From contig CAZEFE010000007.1 of assembly GCA_964511385.1 (NCBI GenBank), positions 1 through 64,000 of the forward strand: a stretch of DNA of 64,000 bases, given 5' to 3'. The notes below the pieces were generated by a model, which saw only the letters and a list, made by a program, of their open reading frames with translations, did not search any database and was not told the origin of the DNA. This DNA comes from CAILHX01 sp964511385 (GTDB taxonomy: Bacteria; Pseudomonadota; Gammaproteobacteria; Burkholderiales; Methylophilaceae). Made by a program: the position numbers and the translations under genes. Each line of letters starts with the position of its first letter. The first letter of the stretch is position 1. Of the stretch, positions 18,168 to 26,547 are shown one piece after another.

Positions 18168-18196
18168 AATATAGACCTGCCGTCAAGTCTTATCAA
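18168..18196 (-). promoter_or_regulatory. Predicted sigma-70 promoter of cheZ and the pilus run
   Basis: On the minus strand TTGATA (18191-18196) and TATATT (18168-18173) are separated by exactly 17 bases. Transcription would begin near 18161, about 36 bases before the cheZ ATG and just downstream of the tRNA-Gly gene. Both hexamers are five of six to consensus. Confidence 0.55.
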
Positions 18197-18217
18197 GCCC
18201 TATTCAGCAACAAAAAC

Positions 18218-18291
18218 TGGAGCGGGTGATGGGAATCGAACCCACGCTGTCTGCTTGGGAAGCAGAAGTTCTACCATTGAACTACACCCGC
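18218..18291 (-). tRNA. tRNA-Gly (anticodon CCC)
   Basis: Folding the minus strand by hand gives a complete cloverleaf: acceptor GCGGGTG/CACCCGC, discriminator T, encoded CCA (18218-18220), anticodon stem TCTGC/GCAGA with loop TTCCCAA (anticodon CCC), and T-arm GTGGGTTCGATTCCCAT. The length of 74 bases is normal. It decodes GGG codons. Confidence 0.96.
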
Positions 18292-18456
18292 ATGATTGAT
18301 TTGCGTATGGCCTTGCACGCCCATTGTCGCTTACAATAAGGCATGGCCTAACCGAGTTGCGGCGGCCGGTAAAGGCTCCATCATAAACCATCAACAAGCC
18401 GCGCCGCGCGAATTCTACTGCAAATTAACGCCCAGACAAAATTATCTGTTTTCATC

Positions 18457-18660
18457 ATGGATTTACTTATCAACGGCAGGCAACGCCATTTTGAGCCATC
18501 GGCAATGACAGTTGCAAATTTGATACAGGTTCTGGGGCTGGAAGGCAAAAGGCTGGCGCTTGAGCGTAATGGGGAAATTGTTCCGCGCGGCGCATTTGAA
18601 CAAACATGGCTAGCATCTGGCGATAAGCTGGAAATTGTGGGTGCTGTTGGGGGAGGTTGA
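18457..18660 (+). CDS. thiS: Sulfur carrier protein ThiS
   Basis: A 67-residue beta-grasp protein that carries sulfur as a C-terminal thiocarboxylate for thiazole synthesis. It starts MDLLINGRQRHFE and ends VGAVGGG, with the essential terminal Gly-Gly. It is followed eight bases later by thiG, its partner. The 165 bases between the tRNA and thiS contain no recognisable TPP riboswitch. The adenylating enzyme ThiF is not encoded beside it; the MoeB-like protein at 1607-2356 is the only candidate in the window. Confidence 0.93.
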   Translation: MDLLINGRQRHFEPSAMTVANLIQVLGLEGKRLALERNGEIVPRGAFEQTWLASGDKLEIVGAVGGG

Positions 18661-18667
18661 AAGAGTT

Positions 18668-19447
18668 ATGGATGTATTGAATATTGCCGGGCAGCATTAC
18701 CAGTCACGCCTTCTGGTCGGTACGGGTAAGTACCGGGATTTTGCCCAGACCAAGGCAGCGGTGGACGCCAGCGGCGCGCAGATTGTCACGGTGGCCATCC
18801 GCCGCACCAATATCGGCCAGAATGCGGGTGAGCCATCCTTGCTGGATGTGCTGCCGCCTTCTGATTACACCTATCTGCCCAATACTGCCGGCTGCTATAG
18901 CGCGGACGACGCGGTGCGTACCCTGCGGCTCGCCCGGGAATTGCTGGACGGCCACAAACTGGTCAAGCTGGAAGTGCTGGGCGACCCGCATACCTTGTAC
19001 CCGAACGTGGTGGAAACCTTGAGTGCGGCCAAGGTGCTGGTTAAGGATGGTTTCGACGTCATGGTGTACACCTCGGACGATCCCATTATTGCCAGGCAAC
19101 TGGAAGACATCGGCTGCTGTGCGGTGATGCCGCTGGCCTCGCTCATTGGCTCCGGCATGGGCATCCTTAATCCGTGGAACCTGCAAATCATCATCGAAAA
19201 TGCCAAGGTGCCGGTGCTGGTGGATGCCGGCGTAGGCACAGCCTCGGATGCCGCTATTGCCATGGAACTGGGCTGCGATGGCATCCTGATGAATACCGCG
19301 ATTGCCGGGGCAAAAGACCCGGTGCTGATGGCTTCGGCCATGAAAAAGGCGGTCGAAGCCGGGCGTGAAGCATTCCTGGCCGGGCGCATGCCGAAAAAAC
19401 TGTACTCCGCCTCCCCCAGTTCCCCCACCACCGGGCTCATCGGCTGA
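18668..19447 (+). CDS. thiG: Thiazole synthase
   Basis: Builds the thiazole phosphate of thiamin from deoxyxylulose phosphate, dehydroglycine and ThiS thiocarboxylate. 259 residues of TIM-barrel sequence: LLVGTGKYRDF at the start, the substrate-imine Lys100 in KLVKLEVLGD, and the phosphate-binding VPVLVDAGVGTASDAAIAMELGCDG region. The ATG at 18668 is preferred over an upstream frame because it gives the family N-terminus MDVLNIAG. The stop overlaps the apaG start (TGATG). Confidence 0.97.
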   Translation: MDVLNIAGQHYQSRLLVGTGKYRDFAQTKAAVDASGAQIVTVAIRRTNIGQNAGEPSLLDVLPPSDYTYLPNTAGCYSADDAVRTLRLARELLDGHKLVKLEVLGDPHTLYPNVVETLSAAKVLVKDGFDVMVYTSDDPIIARQLEDIGCCAVMPLASLIGSGMGILNPWNLQIIIENAKVPVLVDAGVGTASDAAIAMELGCDGILMNTAIAGAKDPVLMASAMKKAVEAGREAFLAGRMPKKLYSASPSSPTTGLIG

Positions 19448-19830
19448 TGTCAACGCACAAGCGCTACGAATTTGCCGTTGCTGTCGAGACGGCATTTATT
19501 GCGGAGCAATCGGATGAAGCGCAGAACCGCTATGTGTTTTCCTACACCATCACCATCCGCAATGTGGGCAGCATTGCGGCGCAGCTGATTAGCCGCCACT
19601 GGATCATCAAGGACGCTACAGGCCATGTGCAGGAAGTGCGCGGCCTGGGGGTGATCGGCGAACAACCGTTTCTGCGTCCTGGCGAGCAGTTTCAATATAC
19701 CAGCGGCTGCGTGTTGGCCACCCCGGTAGGTTCTATGGAAGGCAGCTACCAATTGGTAGCTGAAGACGGTACCCAGTTTGACAGCCCGATCCCGCCATTC
19801 AGCCTGAGCATGCCCAGGGTGTTGCATTAA
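19447..19830 (+). CDS. apaG: ApaG domain protein
   Basis: 127 residues forming a fibronectin-like beta sandwich. Recognised from YVFSYTITIRNVG, AQLISRHWIIKDATGHVQEVRGLGVIGEQP and the LRPGEQFQYTSG segment. ApaG proteins have been linked to Co2+/Mg2+ efflux and dinucleoside tetraphosphate metabolism, but the biochemical role is uncertain. It overlaps thiG by one base and mltA by one base, so the four genes thiS-thiG-apaG-mltA are likely co-transcribed. Confidence 0.95.
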   Translation: MSTHKRYEFAVAVETAFIAEQSDEAQNRYVFSYTITIRNVGSIAAQLISRHWIIKDATGHVQEVRGLGVIGEQPFLRPGEQFQYTSGCVLATPVGSMEGSYQLVAEDGTQFDSPIPPFSLSMPRVLH

Positions 19831-21107
19831 TGAAGAGCGTGTTTGTCCTGCTATTGAGCGTACTGCTGGGTGCCTGTGCCCAGCAACCGGCAAAACCGCA
19901 TGTCGCCAAAACCCCTGTGCCACCTGCAACAGCAGCCGCTGCCGGTTGTGATTGCCCTGCGGCGGCGGAATTGCCACCGCTCCAGATTCCCGATGTCGAG
20001 CGCTATGCGCCGCCGCCGGTCGCCGTGAAACCCGGCGAAATTCCCAAAGGCAAGGAATATCAGCTGATGCGCCCGGTGGGCTGGGAAGCGCTGGAAGGCT
20101 TCGAGCAGGACAACCTGCAGGCGGCATGGGGTGGTTTGCTGGCCAGTTGCGGCGTGCTGAAGAAAAATGAATTGTGGCGCAATGCCTGCGAAACCATGCT
20201 CAAGCTGCCCACGCCTACGCAGGAAGAAGCGCGGGCATTGCTGCAGGAGTACTTTTCGCCGTGGCAGGTGACTAATCCGGATGGCAGCGACACCGGCCTG
20301 ATTACCGGCTATTACGAGCCTTTGCTCAAAGGCAGCCGCAACCGCACCGAACGCTATCGCTACCCGCTTTACCAGCGCCCCGATGATCTGGTGACGGTAG
20401 AGCTCAACGGCCTGTACCCTGAACTTGCCAACCGCAAGTTGCGCGGCAAGTTGGATGGCAATCGCCTCAAACCTTATTACAGCCGTGGTGAAATTGATGT
20501 GATGCAGTCACCGCTGGCGGGCAAGGAATTGCTGTGGACGGATGACGTGGTGGATCTGTTTTTCCTGCAAATCCAGGGCTCTGGCCTGGTCAGGCTGGAT
20601 ACCGGCGAGGAAATCCATGTGGGTTACGCCGATCAGAACGGCCAGCCTTACCAATCCATAGGCAAAGTGTTGATCGATCGCGGCGACCTGACTGCCGACA
20701 AAGCCTCCATGCAGGGCATCAAAAACTGGGGGCGCAAGAACCTCGACAAGTTGCGCGATTTATTGAACAGCAACCCCAGCTATGTGTTCTTCCGCGAGCT
20801 GCCGGCAGGGCTGCCTGGCCCGCTGGGTGCGCTGGGGGTGCCGATTATCGGGGAAAGAAGCATTGCCGTTGACCCGCGCTACATTCCGCTGGGGGCGCCG
20901 GTATTCCTCTCGGCGACCTATCCTAACAGCAACAAGCCCCTGCGCCGGCTGGTGATGGCGCAGGACACCGGCGGCGCCATCAAGGGTGCGGTGCGCGCCG
21001 ACTTTTTCTGGGGTGCGGGCAATGCGGCAGGGAAGCAGGCAGGCGCGATGAAGCAGCAAGGCAAGCTGTGGGTATTGATGCCCAAGGGTTTCACGGCAAC
21101 ACCGTAA
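19830..21107 (+). CDS. mltA: Membrane-bound lytic murein transglycosylase A
   Basis: Outer-membrane lipoprotein that cleaves peptidoglycan with 1,6-anhydromuramyl formation. 425 residues: lipoprotein signal ending LLGAC (Cys16), a Pro/Ala linker, the MltA domain (GLITGYYEPLLKGS, FLQIQGSGLV, VGYADQNGQPY) and the C-terminal 3D domain with the catalytic-site segment QDTGGAIKGAVRADFFWG. It converges with prfA eight bases after its stop. Confidence 0.96.
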   Translation: MKSVFVLLLSVLLGACAQQPAKPHVAKTPVPPATAAAAGCDCPAAAELPPLQIPDVERYAPPPVAVKPGEIPKGKEYQLMRPVGWEALEGFEQDNLQAAWGGLLASCGVLKKNELWRNACETMLKLPTPTQEEARALLQEYFSPWQVTNPDGSDTGLITGYYEPLLKGSRNRTERYRYPLYQRPDDLVTVELNGLYPELANRKLRGKLDGNRLKPYYSRGEIDVMQSPLAGKELLWTDDVVDLFFLQIQGSGLVRLDTGEEIHVGYADQNGQPYQSIGKVLIDRGDLTADKASMQGIKNWGRKNLDKLRDLLNSNPSYVFFRELPAGLPGPLGALGVPIIGERSIAVDPRYIPLGAPVFLSATYPNSNKPLRRLVMAQDTGGAIKGAVRADFFWGAGNAAGKQAGAMKQQGKLWVLMPKGFTATP

Positions 21108-21115
21108 CTTAAACG

Positions 21116-22198
21116 CTACTCGTCACCGCCCAGCGTGGCCAGTTGTTCGGCCTGATGCTCCGCCGATAACGCACCGATCAGTTCGTCCAGGTCGCCTTCC
21201 ATGATGAAATCAATCTTGTACAGCGTCAGGTTGATGCGGTGATCCGTCACCCGCCCCTGCGGGAAATTGTAGGTGCGGATGCGCTCGGAGCGGTCGCCGC
21301 TGCCGACCAGGCTTTTGCGCGTTGCCGCTTCCTTGGCCTGCTGTTCCCGTACCTGTACGTCCTTGATACGCGCAGCCAGCACGCGCATGGCTGATGCCTT
21401 GTTGGAGTGTTGGGAGCGTCCGTCTTGGCACTCGGCGACGATGCCGGTGGGCAAGTGCGTGATTCGTACCGCCGAATCGGTCTTGTTGATGTGCTGGCCG
21501 CCGGCGCCGCTGGCCCTGAACGTATCAATGCGCAGGTCGGCGGGGTTGAGTTCTACGTCGGCGATTTCGTCCACTTCCGGCATGATGGCGACGGTGCAGG
21601 CCGAAGTATGGATACGGCCTTGCGTCTCGGTTTCCGGCACGCGTTGCACGCGGTGGCCGCCGGACTCGAATTTCAACTTCGAGTAGGCGCCGAAGCCGTC
21701 GATTTTGGCGATGATTTCGCGGTAGCCCCCCAGTTCGGATTCGCTGGCGGAAACCACCTCCACTTTCCAGCGCTGGCGCTCGGCGTAGCGTGAATACATG
21801 CGGAACAGGTCCCCTGCAAACAGCGCCGATTCGTCGCCACCGGTACCGGCGCGGATTTCCAGGAAAATACCGCGTTCGTCGTTGGGATCCTTGGGCAATA
21901 GCAGTTTTTGCAACTCCAGCTCGGATGCTTCCAGTTGTTGTTTGCTGTTGGCGATTTCATCTTCGGCAAACTCTTTCATCTCCGGGTCGTTCAGCATTTC
22001 CCTGGCGGCGGCGATGTCGGATTCGATGTTCAGGTACGCGCGGTAATGTTCCACCACCGGCGTGATGTCGGCGTGTTCGCGCGTCAACTTGCGGTAGTTG
22101 TCCATATCCGCCGTGACGGTTTCGGACGACAACAGACGGTTGAGTTCTTCCAGGCGCTCGCTTAATCCGGCGAGCTTTCGTTCAAGAGATGCTTTCAT
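21116..22198 (-). CDS. prfA: Peptide chain release factor 1
   Basis: Terminates translation at UAA and UAG. The 360 residues are the standard length. The GGQ motif that triggers peptide release is at 233-235 (GAGGQHINKTDSAVR). The codon-recognition P-x-T motif of RF1 is at 188-190 and reads PET here, a variant of the common PAT or PVT. It lies five bases after hemA, the conserved hemA-prfA order. Confidence 0.98.
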   Translation of the reverse strand: MKASLERKLAGLSERLEELNRLLSSETVTADMDNYRKLTREHADITPVVEHYRAYLNIESDIAAAREMLNDPEMKEFAEDEIANSKQQLEASELELQKLLLPKDPNDERGIFLEIRAGTGGDESALFAGDLFRMYSRYAERQRWKVEVVSASESELGGYREIIAKIDGFGAYSKLKFESGGHRVQRVPETETQGRIHTSACTVAIMPEVDEIADVELNPADLRIDTFRASGAGGQHINKTDSAVRITHLPTGIVAECQDGRSQHSNKASAMRVLAARIKDVQVREQQAKEAATRKSLVGSGDRSERIRTYNFPQGRVTDHRINLTLYKIDFIMEGDLDELIGALSAEHQAEQLATLGGDE

Positions 22199-22203
22199 GG
22201 GGC

Positions 22204-23451
22204 TCAGTTTCTAATCTGGTAAAGCTGGCGCAACAAGGCTTCCACCTGTTCGCGCTGGTCGCTGTCAATATTGTTGAGCGCGTGGCTGGGGCCGTGCAGG
22301 AGTTTGTTGGTGAGCGCGTTGCTCAAATGCTCGATGACCTGTTTTGGGTCTTCGCCCTGCGCCAGCGATTTCATGGCTTTTTCCATCTCGTGGCGGCGCA
22401 GGCGTTCGCCGTGGTCGCGCAACGCGCGGATGGTGGGCACGGCTTCGCGCATTTCCAGCCAGTGCATGAAATTATCCACCCGCACGTTGATGATGGTTTC
22501 GGCCTCAACAGCAGCCTGCTGGCGGTTGCCGATGCCTTCCTGCACGATTTCCGCCAGGTCGTCCACGGTGTACAGAAATACGTCGTCCAGTTCAGCCACT
22601 TCCGGCTCGATGTCGCGCGGGACGGCCAGATCTACCATCAACATCGGGCGATGGCGGCGCGCCTTGATCGCGCGCTCCACTAATCCTAAGCCAACAATCG
22701 GCAACTGGCTGGCGGTGGAGGTGACCACCATGTCGAACTCCGCCAAATGTTCGGGCAGGTCGGCCAGCAGAATGGCTTTGCCCCCCAGTCGTTCCGCCAG
22801 ATGTGCGCCGCGCTCCAGGGTGCGGTTGGCGACCATGATGCTTGCGGGTTTTTGCGCATAAATGTGTTCGGCGCAGAGTTCTATCATCTCGCCGGCACCG
22901 ATAAATAGCACTTTCAGGCCGGACAGGTCGCCGAAGATGCGCTGTGCCAACCGCACTGAAGCCGCCGCCATGGATACAGAACTGGCGCCAATATCAGTGG
23001 TAGTGCGTACTTCCTTTGCCACGGCAAAGGTCTTCTGGAACAGTTTGTGTAATAACGTGCCCAGCGTGCCTGCATGTTCGGCGATTTTCACCGCTTGTTT
23101 CATCTGCCCCAAGATCTGCGCCTCGCCCAGCACCATGGAATCCAGACCGGAAGCAACGCGAAACGCGTGCTTTACCGCCTGCTGCTGTGGCAGCGTGTAG
23201 GTGTAGGGCGAAATGCTTTGCGGCGAGAGCCGGTGATACTCGGCCAGCCAATCCAGTGCGGCTTGTGGCTCGTCGGTATGGCAGTACAACTCGGTGCGGT
23301 TACAGGTGGAGAGGATGGCGGCTTCACTCACGGCACCGCGCGCAGTCAGGTCGCGCAGTGCGGCCCCCAGACTTTCACTGTGAAAAGCGACGTGTTCGCG
23401 GATGGCAAGGGGGGCGGTGGTATGGTTGACGCCTAGGGCAAATAGATGCAT
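22204..23451 (-). CDS. hemA: Glutamyl-tRNA reductase
   Basis: First committed step of C5 tetrapyrrole synthesis: reduces glutamyl-tRNA to glutamate-1-semialdehyde, feeding heme and, relevant to this window, corrin synthesis. 415 residues; nucleophile Cys50 in STCNRTELY, the NADPH-binding VLFIGAGEMIEL segment and the C-terminal dimerisation helix. Typical hemA-prfA operon. Confidence 0.98.
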   Translation of the reverse strand: MHLFALGVNHTTAPLAIREHVAFHSESLGAALRDLTARGAVSEAAILSTCNRTELYCHTDEPQAALDWLAEYHRLSPQSISPYTYTLPQQQAVKHAFRVASGLDSMVLGEAQILGQMKQAVKIAEHAGTLGTLLHKLFQKTFAVAKEVRTTTDIGASSVSMAAASVRLAQRIFGDLSGLKVLFIGAGEMIELCAEHIYAQKPASIMVANRTLERGAHLAERLGGKAILLADLPEHLAEFDMVVTSTASQLPIVGLGLVERAIKARRHRPMLMVDLAVPRDIEPEVAELDDVFLYTVDDLAEIVQEGIGNRQQAAVEAETIINVRVDNFMHWLEMREAVPTIRALRDHGERLRRHEMEKAMKSLAQGEDPKQVIEHLSNALTNKLLHGPSHALNNIDSDQREQVEALLRQLYQIRN

Positions 23452-23524
23452 TTGATTATTTTGCCTTTTTAGCGGGTTTTAAGCAATTCTGACGTGGCTT
23501 GCCGACGCTGTCTTGCTGGCGTTT

Positions 23525-23555
23525 CAGGGGCGACAAACAGCGCTTGCCGCCCCTG
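23525..23555 (-). terminator. Strong hairpin after the EamA gene
   Basis: CAGGGGCG (23525-23532) and CGCCCCTG (23548-23555) form an 8-bp GC-rich stem that continues as three more pairs beyond one mismatch. It starts eight bases after the EamA gene stop. No T-run follows on the minus strand, so it may terminate poorly or protect the mRNA end before hemA. Confidence 0.4.
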
Positions 23556-23562
23556 ATTATGT

Positions 23563-24483
23563 TCAGCTTTTGGTCGAAATTGCCAGTACGCCGGCAACCA
23601 CGAATACCGTGCCCAGCAATTGCAGCAGCGTGACGCCTTCGCCCAGGAACATCCAAGCCAGCGCGATGGTGGATACCGGGCCGATGGTGCCCATCAGCGC
23701 GGCGCGGTTGCTACCGATGCGGTGTATGCCGGCACTCAGCAGGAATGAAGGCAGTACGGTCGCCACCACCGCCATCAGCAGCGTGATTCCGTACACCGGC
23801 GCCGGCAAGCCGGACAGGCTGGCGTGGTGCGGTGTGAGCGAAAAATGCACGGCGCTGGTCAGGCTGATGAGCAGCATGATATAGGCGGTGAATGCTGTGG
23901 CGCCGATGCGTGGAATCAGCCTGCCACTGGCAACCAGGTACGCCGCATAGCTCAAGGCGCTGAAAAAAATCAGCCCGGCGCCAAGCAAGCCGTGCGGGGA
24001 TGCCACTTCTGGCGCAAACACTTCCGTTCCGGCAGCTAATGCAACGCCAATATAGCTGACGCCCAGGGCAAATACTTCGCGCCGGCCGATGCGGCTGCCG
24101 AACAGCAACGCGGAAATCAGCACCACCATGGTGGGATAGAGGAACAGGATCACCCGTTCCACGCCCGCCGAAACGTATTCCAGCCCGGCAAAATCGGCCC
24201 ACATCGGCAGATAACCGCCGACGGTGCCCAGCAGCAGCAAGGCGAATACGTCTTTCCTGTTGAGGTGCGCGCTTTGGCCGGTGGCCAATATCCATGCCGC
24301 AATCCCCAGGTAAATCGGCGCGGCAAAAGCCATGCGCAGCGTCAGCAGCGTTTCCGCATCAACGTGGTAGCCATAGGCGAGTTTGACCATCACCGCCTTG
24401 GATGAAAACGCGATTGCGGATACCAGCACGAAAAGCGCGCCGGTTAAAGCCTGCGAAGGATGTGTCGGATGCTGGGTTGCCAT
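23563..24483 (-). CDS. EamA-family (DMT) small-molecule exporter
   Basis: 306 residues with ten predicted membrane helices in two EamA repeats, starting GALFVLVSAIAFSSKAVMVKLAY and ending in ALAWMFLGEGVTLLQLLGTVFVVAGVLAIS, which holds the conserved second-repeat motif. Family members export amino acids and metabolites, among them cysteine/O-acetylserine and threonine. The substrate here is unknown. The 220-base leader contains a possible Cys-rich peptide, a terminator-like hairpin, and a hairpin that covers the ribosome site, all described separately, which could hint at a cysteine-linked role. Confidence 0.88.
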   Translation of the reverse strand: MATQHPTHPSQALTGALFVLVSAIAFSSKAVMVKLAYGYHVDAETLLTLRMAFAAPIYLGIAAWILATGQSAHLNRKDVFALLLLGTVGGYLPMWADFAGLEYVSAGVERVILFLYPTMVVLISALLFGSRIGRREVFALGVSYIGVALAAGTEVFAPEVASPHGLLGAGLIFFSALSYAAYLVASGRLIPRIGATAFTAYIMLLISLTSAVHFSLTPHHASLSGLPAPVYGITLLMAVVATVLPSFLLSAGIHRIGSNRAALMGTIGPVSTIALAWMFLGEGVTLLQLLGTVFVVAGVLAISTKS

Positions 24484-24484
24484 A

Positions 24485-24508
24485 TTGAGCCTCGTTAAAT
24501 CGGCTCAA
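24485..24508 (-). promoter_or_regulatory. Hairpin sequestering the EamA ribosome site
   Basis: TTGAGCC and GGCTCAA arms (7 bp, 10-base loop) end one base before the EamA ATG. The only plausible Shine-Dalgarno (GAGG, about 8 bases before the ATG on the minus strand) lies at the edge of and inside the 3' arm, so the stem would restrict ribosome access. Confidence 0.4.
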
Positions 24509-24527
24509 CGGCGGGAAATTCATCGGG

Positions 24528-24564
24528 AAAAACATGAGTAACCGTAGCGAAGCCGACGGTTACT
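24528..24564 (-). terminator. Attenuator-like hairpin in the EamA leader
   Basis: AGTAACCGT and ACGGTTACT (24537-24545 and 24556-24564) form a perfect 9-bp stem with a 10-base loop. On the minus strand the stem is followed after four bases by five T residues (24528-24532). It lies between the end of the Cys-rich leader frame and the EamA start, the usual position of an attenuator. The displaced T-run makes it imperfect. Confidence 0.4.
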
Positions 24565-24575
24565 GTTGAAGTGAA

Positions 24576-24668
24576 TCAGGACGAACAGCAGCAACCGCAA
24601 GGAATGGCGACACGCCATAGCGCCTTGCGGACAATTTTTGCTGCGAAATGTATGTTGGTGTTCATCAT
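24576..24668 (-). CDS. Possible Cys-rich leader peptide of EamA
   Basis: A 30-residue frame starting MMNTNIHF and ending AIPCGCCCSS, with four Cys codons in the last seven. It begins 35 bases after the stop of the GNAT gene and sits in the leader of the EamA exporter. A long hairpin (CCGCAAGG...CCTTGCGG, 24595-24630) lies inside the frame just before the Cys codons. The Cys-codon run can pair with the 5' arm of the downstream terminator-like stem, as expected of an antiterminator. No good ribosome site precedes either ATG, so translation is uncertain. Confidence 0.35.
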   Translation of the reverse strand: MMNTNIHFAAKIVRKALWRVAIPCGCCCSS

Positions 24669-24703
24669 GAAGGGGCGCACTCTACTCGCCGAAAGTTGGT
24701 GCG

Positions 24704-25246
24704 TCAAGCGTAGAGGTGGCTGCCGATTTGTAGCGGCTTTTCCAGCAACTCCAGTTGCAGATCGGAAACCAGCGGTGTCCACAGCCGGGATTGCGCGGGG
24801 AATGGCTTCAATACGCCGGTGCGCCGGTATCCGCGGCGTTGGTAAAACGCCAGCAACTCTTCGCGCCGGGTAATGACTGACATGACCATGCGCTTGGTGC
24901 CCCAGGTTTCCACTGCGGTTTGTTCGGCAAAAGCCAATAGCTGTTTTCCCGCACCCTGGCCCTGGCGTTGCGGCTGCACGGCAAACATGCCGAGATGCGC
25001 CGCGTCCCCGCATTTTTCCAGGCACACGCAACCGACCAACGCGGTGGATTCCAGGCAAAGCAAAAACTGGCTGTGTTCCGCAGCCAGCAGCTTCAGTACT
25101 TCGCTGGTTTCCGTGCGCAAGCCGGCCAGCAGGTCCGCTTCAGTGGTCCAGCCCTGCCGGCTGGGTTCGCCACGGTACGAAGTATTCACTAGCGTCGCAA
25201 TGCCAGGTGCATCCTCGTCAGTAGCTGTGCGGAATGCCAGCTTCAA
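24704..25246 (-). CDS. GNAT-family N-acetyltransferase
   Basis: 180 residues with the acetyl-CoA-binding motif A around AHLGMFAVQPQRQGQGAGKQLLAFAEQTA, and a following segment YQRRGYRRTGVLKPF typical of the family. The start overlaps the symporter stop by four bases. Substrate unknown; small-molecule amines or amino acids are usual for stand-alone members of this type. Confidence 0.88.
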   Translation of the reverse strand: MKLAFRTATDEDAPGIATLVNTSYRGEPSRQGWTTEADLLAGLRTETSEVLKLLAAEHSQFLLCLESTALVGCVCLEKCGDAAHLGMFAVQPQRQGQGAGKQLLAFAEQTAVETWGTKRMVMSVITRREELLAFYQRRGYRRTGVLKPFPAQSRLWTPLVSDLQLELLEKPLQIGSHLYA

Positions 25247-26481
25247 GCCGTTTTCCCCGTCAGTTTTTGCACGATCAGGCTGCCCACCATGTCGCCTTCC
25301 ACGTTGACGGCGGTGCGGAAAGTGTCCAGCAGCCGGTCTATCGGCAACAGAATGGCGATGGCTTCGGCGGGTAGCCCCACTGATTGCAGCACCATCACCA
25401 TGGTCACCATGCCGGCGCTGGGAATGCCGGGCGCGCCGATGGCGGCCAGCATGGCAGTGAAAAACACGATCATCTGCTGCGCCAGGTTGAGGTCTACCCC
25501 GGCCAGATTGGCGATAAACAGCGCGGCGGCGGCTTCATACAAGGCCGTGCCATCCATGTTGACGGTGGCGCCCAGCGGCACGACAAATCCGGCAATTGCC
25601 GGTTTAACGTGCAAATGCTGCTCGGTGCAGCGCAGGGTTACGGGCAGGGTGGCGGAACTGGAACTGGTGGCAAATGCCGTAAGCAATGCCTCGCGCGCAC
25701 CGCGCCAGAAATGCAGTGGCCCAACCCTGGTAACCAACCATAACAACAGCGGCAACACCACCACGCCATGCAGCAGTGTGGTGCCCAGCACCACTACAAT
25801 GAACTTGCCCAGTGTGGACAGCAGTGCCACATTTTGGGTGGCGACCAGCTTGGCCAGTAATGCCATGATGCCGAGCGGCGCCAGATGCATCACCCAGCCG
25901 ACCATGCGCAGGGTAATTTCCAGTCCTTCCTGCAACAGGGTCAGGATATTGCGATAGCGGTCGCCGCCAATGACCAGGGCGATGCCGAGGAACAGGGAGA
26001 AAATCACCAGTGCCAGCACGTTGCCCTGCGCCAATGCGGCGAACGGATTCATGAACAGGCCGTGTAAAAAGCTCTGGAAAAATTCCGGCAGGCTCATCTG
26101 TTTGGCTTCGAAACCCTGCATGGCATCCTGGAACAGATGCAAACTCAGCCCCTTGCCCGGCTCGAACAGGTTGGCGGCGCTCAAGCCAAGAACAATGGCA
26201 ATCGACATGGACAGCACAAAGAAGCCGAGGGTGGTGATCCAGACCCGGTGCATCTGCTGGTGGGCGCGCAGGCTGGCCACGCCAACCGCAATGGAGGTAA
26301 ACACCAGCGGCACCAGGATCATTTTCAGCAGGTCGATAAATACCGTGCCGATGATGGCGGTGGCATAAAGGCCCTGCTGTGTCGCTGCCGAATCCTTGCC
26401 CAGTGCGGCCATGCCCAAGCCAAGTAACAGTCCCAGCAGGGCGCCGAGCAGGATTTGCGTGTTGAGGGAAAGGCGCTTCAT
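25243..26481 (-). CDS. Dicarboxylate/amino-acid:cation symporter (DAACS family)
   Basis: 412 residues with the glutamate-transporter fold: eight helices and two re-entrant loops. Signature motifs are the Ser-rich SSSSATLPV hairpin, NMDGTALYE in helix 7, GAPGIPSAG in the second hairpin, and DRLLDTFRTAVNVEGD in helix 8, where the Asp and Arg bind the amino and side-chain carboxyl groups. It is likely an inner-membrane Na+ or H+ coupled importer of glutamate, aspartate or a C4 acid. It lies 66 bases after an NhaR-like regulator on the same strand. Confidence 0.93.
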   Translation of the reverse strand: MKRLSLNTQILLGALLGLLLGLGMAALGKDSAATQQGLYATAIIGTVFIDLLKMILVPLVFTSIAVGVASLRAHQQMHRVWITTLGFFVLSMSIAIVLGLSAANLFEPGKGLSLHLFQDAMQGFEAKQMSLPEFFQSFLHGLFMNPFAALAQGNVLALVIFSLFLGIALVIGGDRYRNILTLLQEGLEITLRMVGWVMHLAPLGIMALLAKLVATQNVALLSTLGKFIVVVLGTTLLHGVVVLPLLLWLVTRVGPLHFWRGAREALLTAFATSSSSATLPVTLRCTEQHLHVKPAIAGFVVPLGATVNMDGTALYEAAAALFIANLAGVDLNLAQQMIVFFTAMLAAIGAPGIPSAGMVTMVMVLQSVGLPAEAIAILLPIDRLLDTFRTAVNVEGDMVGSLIVQKLTGKTA

Positions 26482-26547
26482 CGAGTAAAAGGGGCAAGCA
26501 TGATCAAGATTGGTTCCTTACGGTTCAACCGGCATCATACCGTCACT

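Noticed and set aside
18292..18456. TPP riboswitch upstream of thiS
   Set aside because: No CTGAGA...ACCC...GAACCTGAT blocks in the 165 bases.
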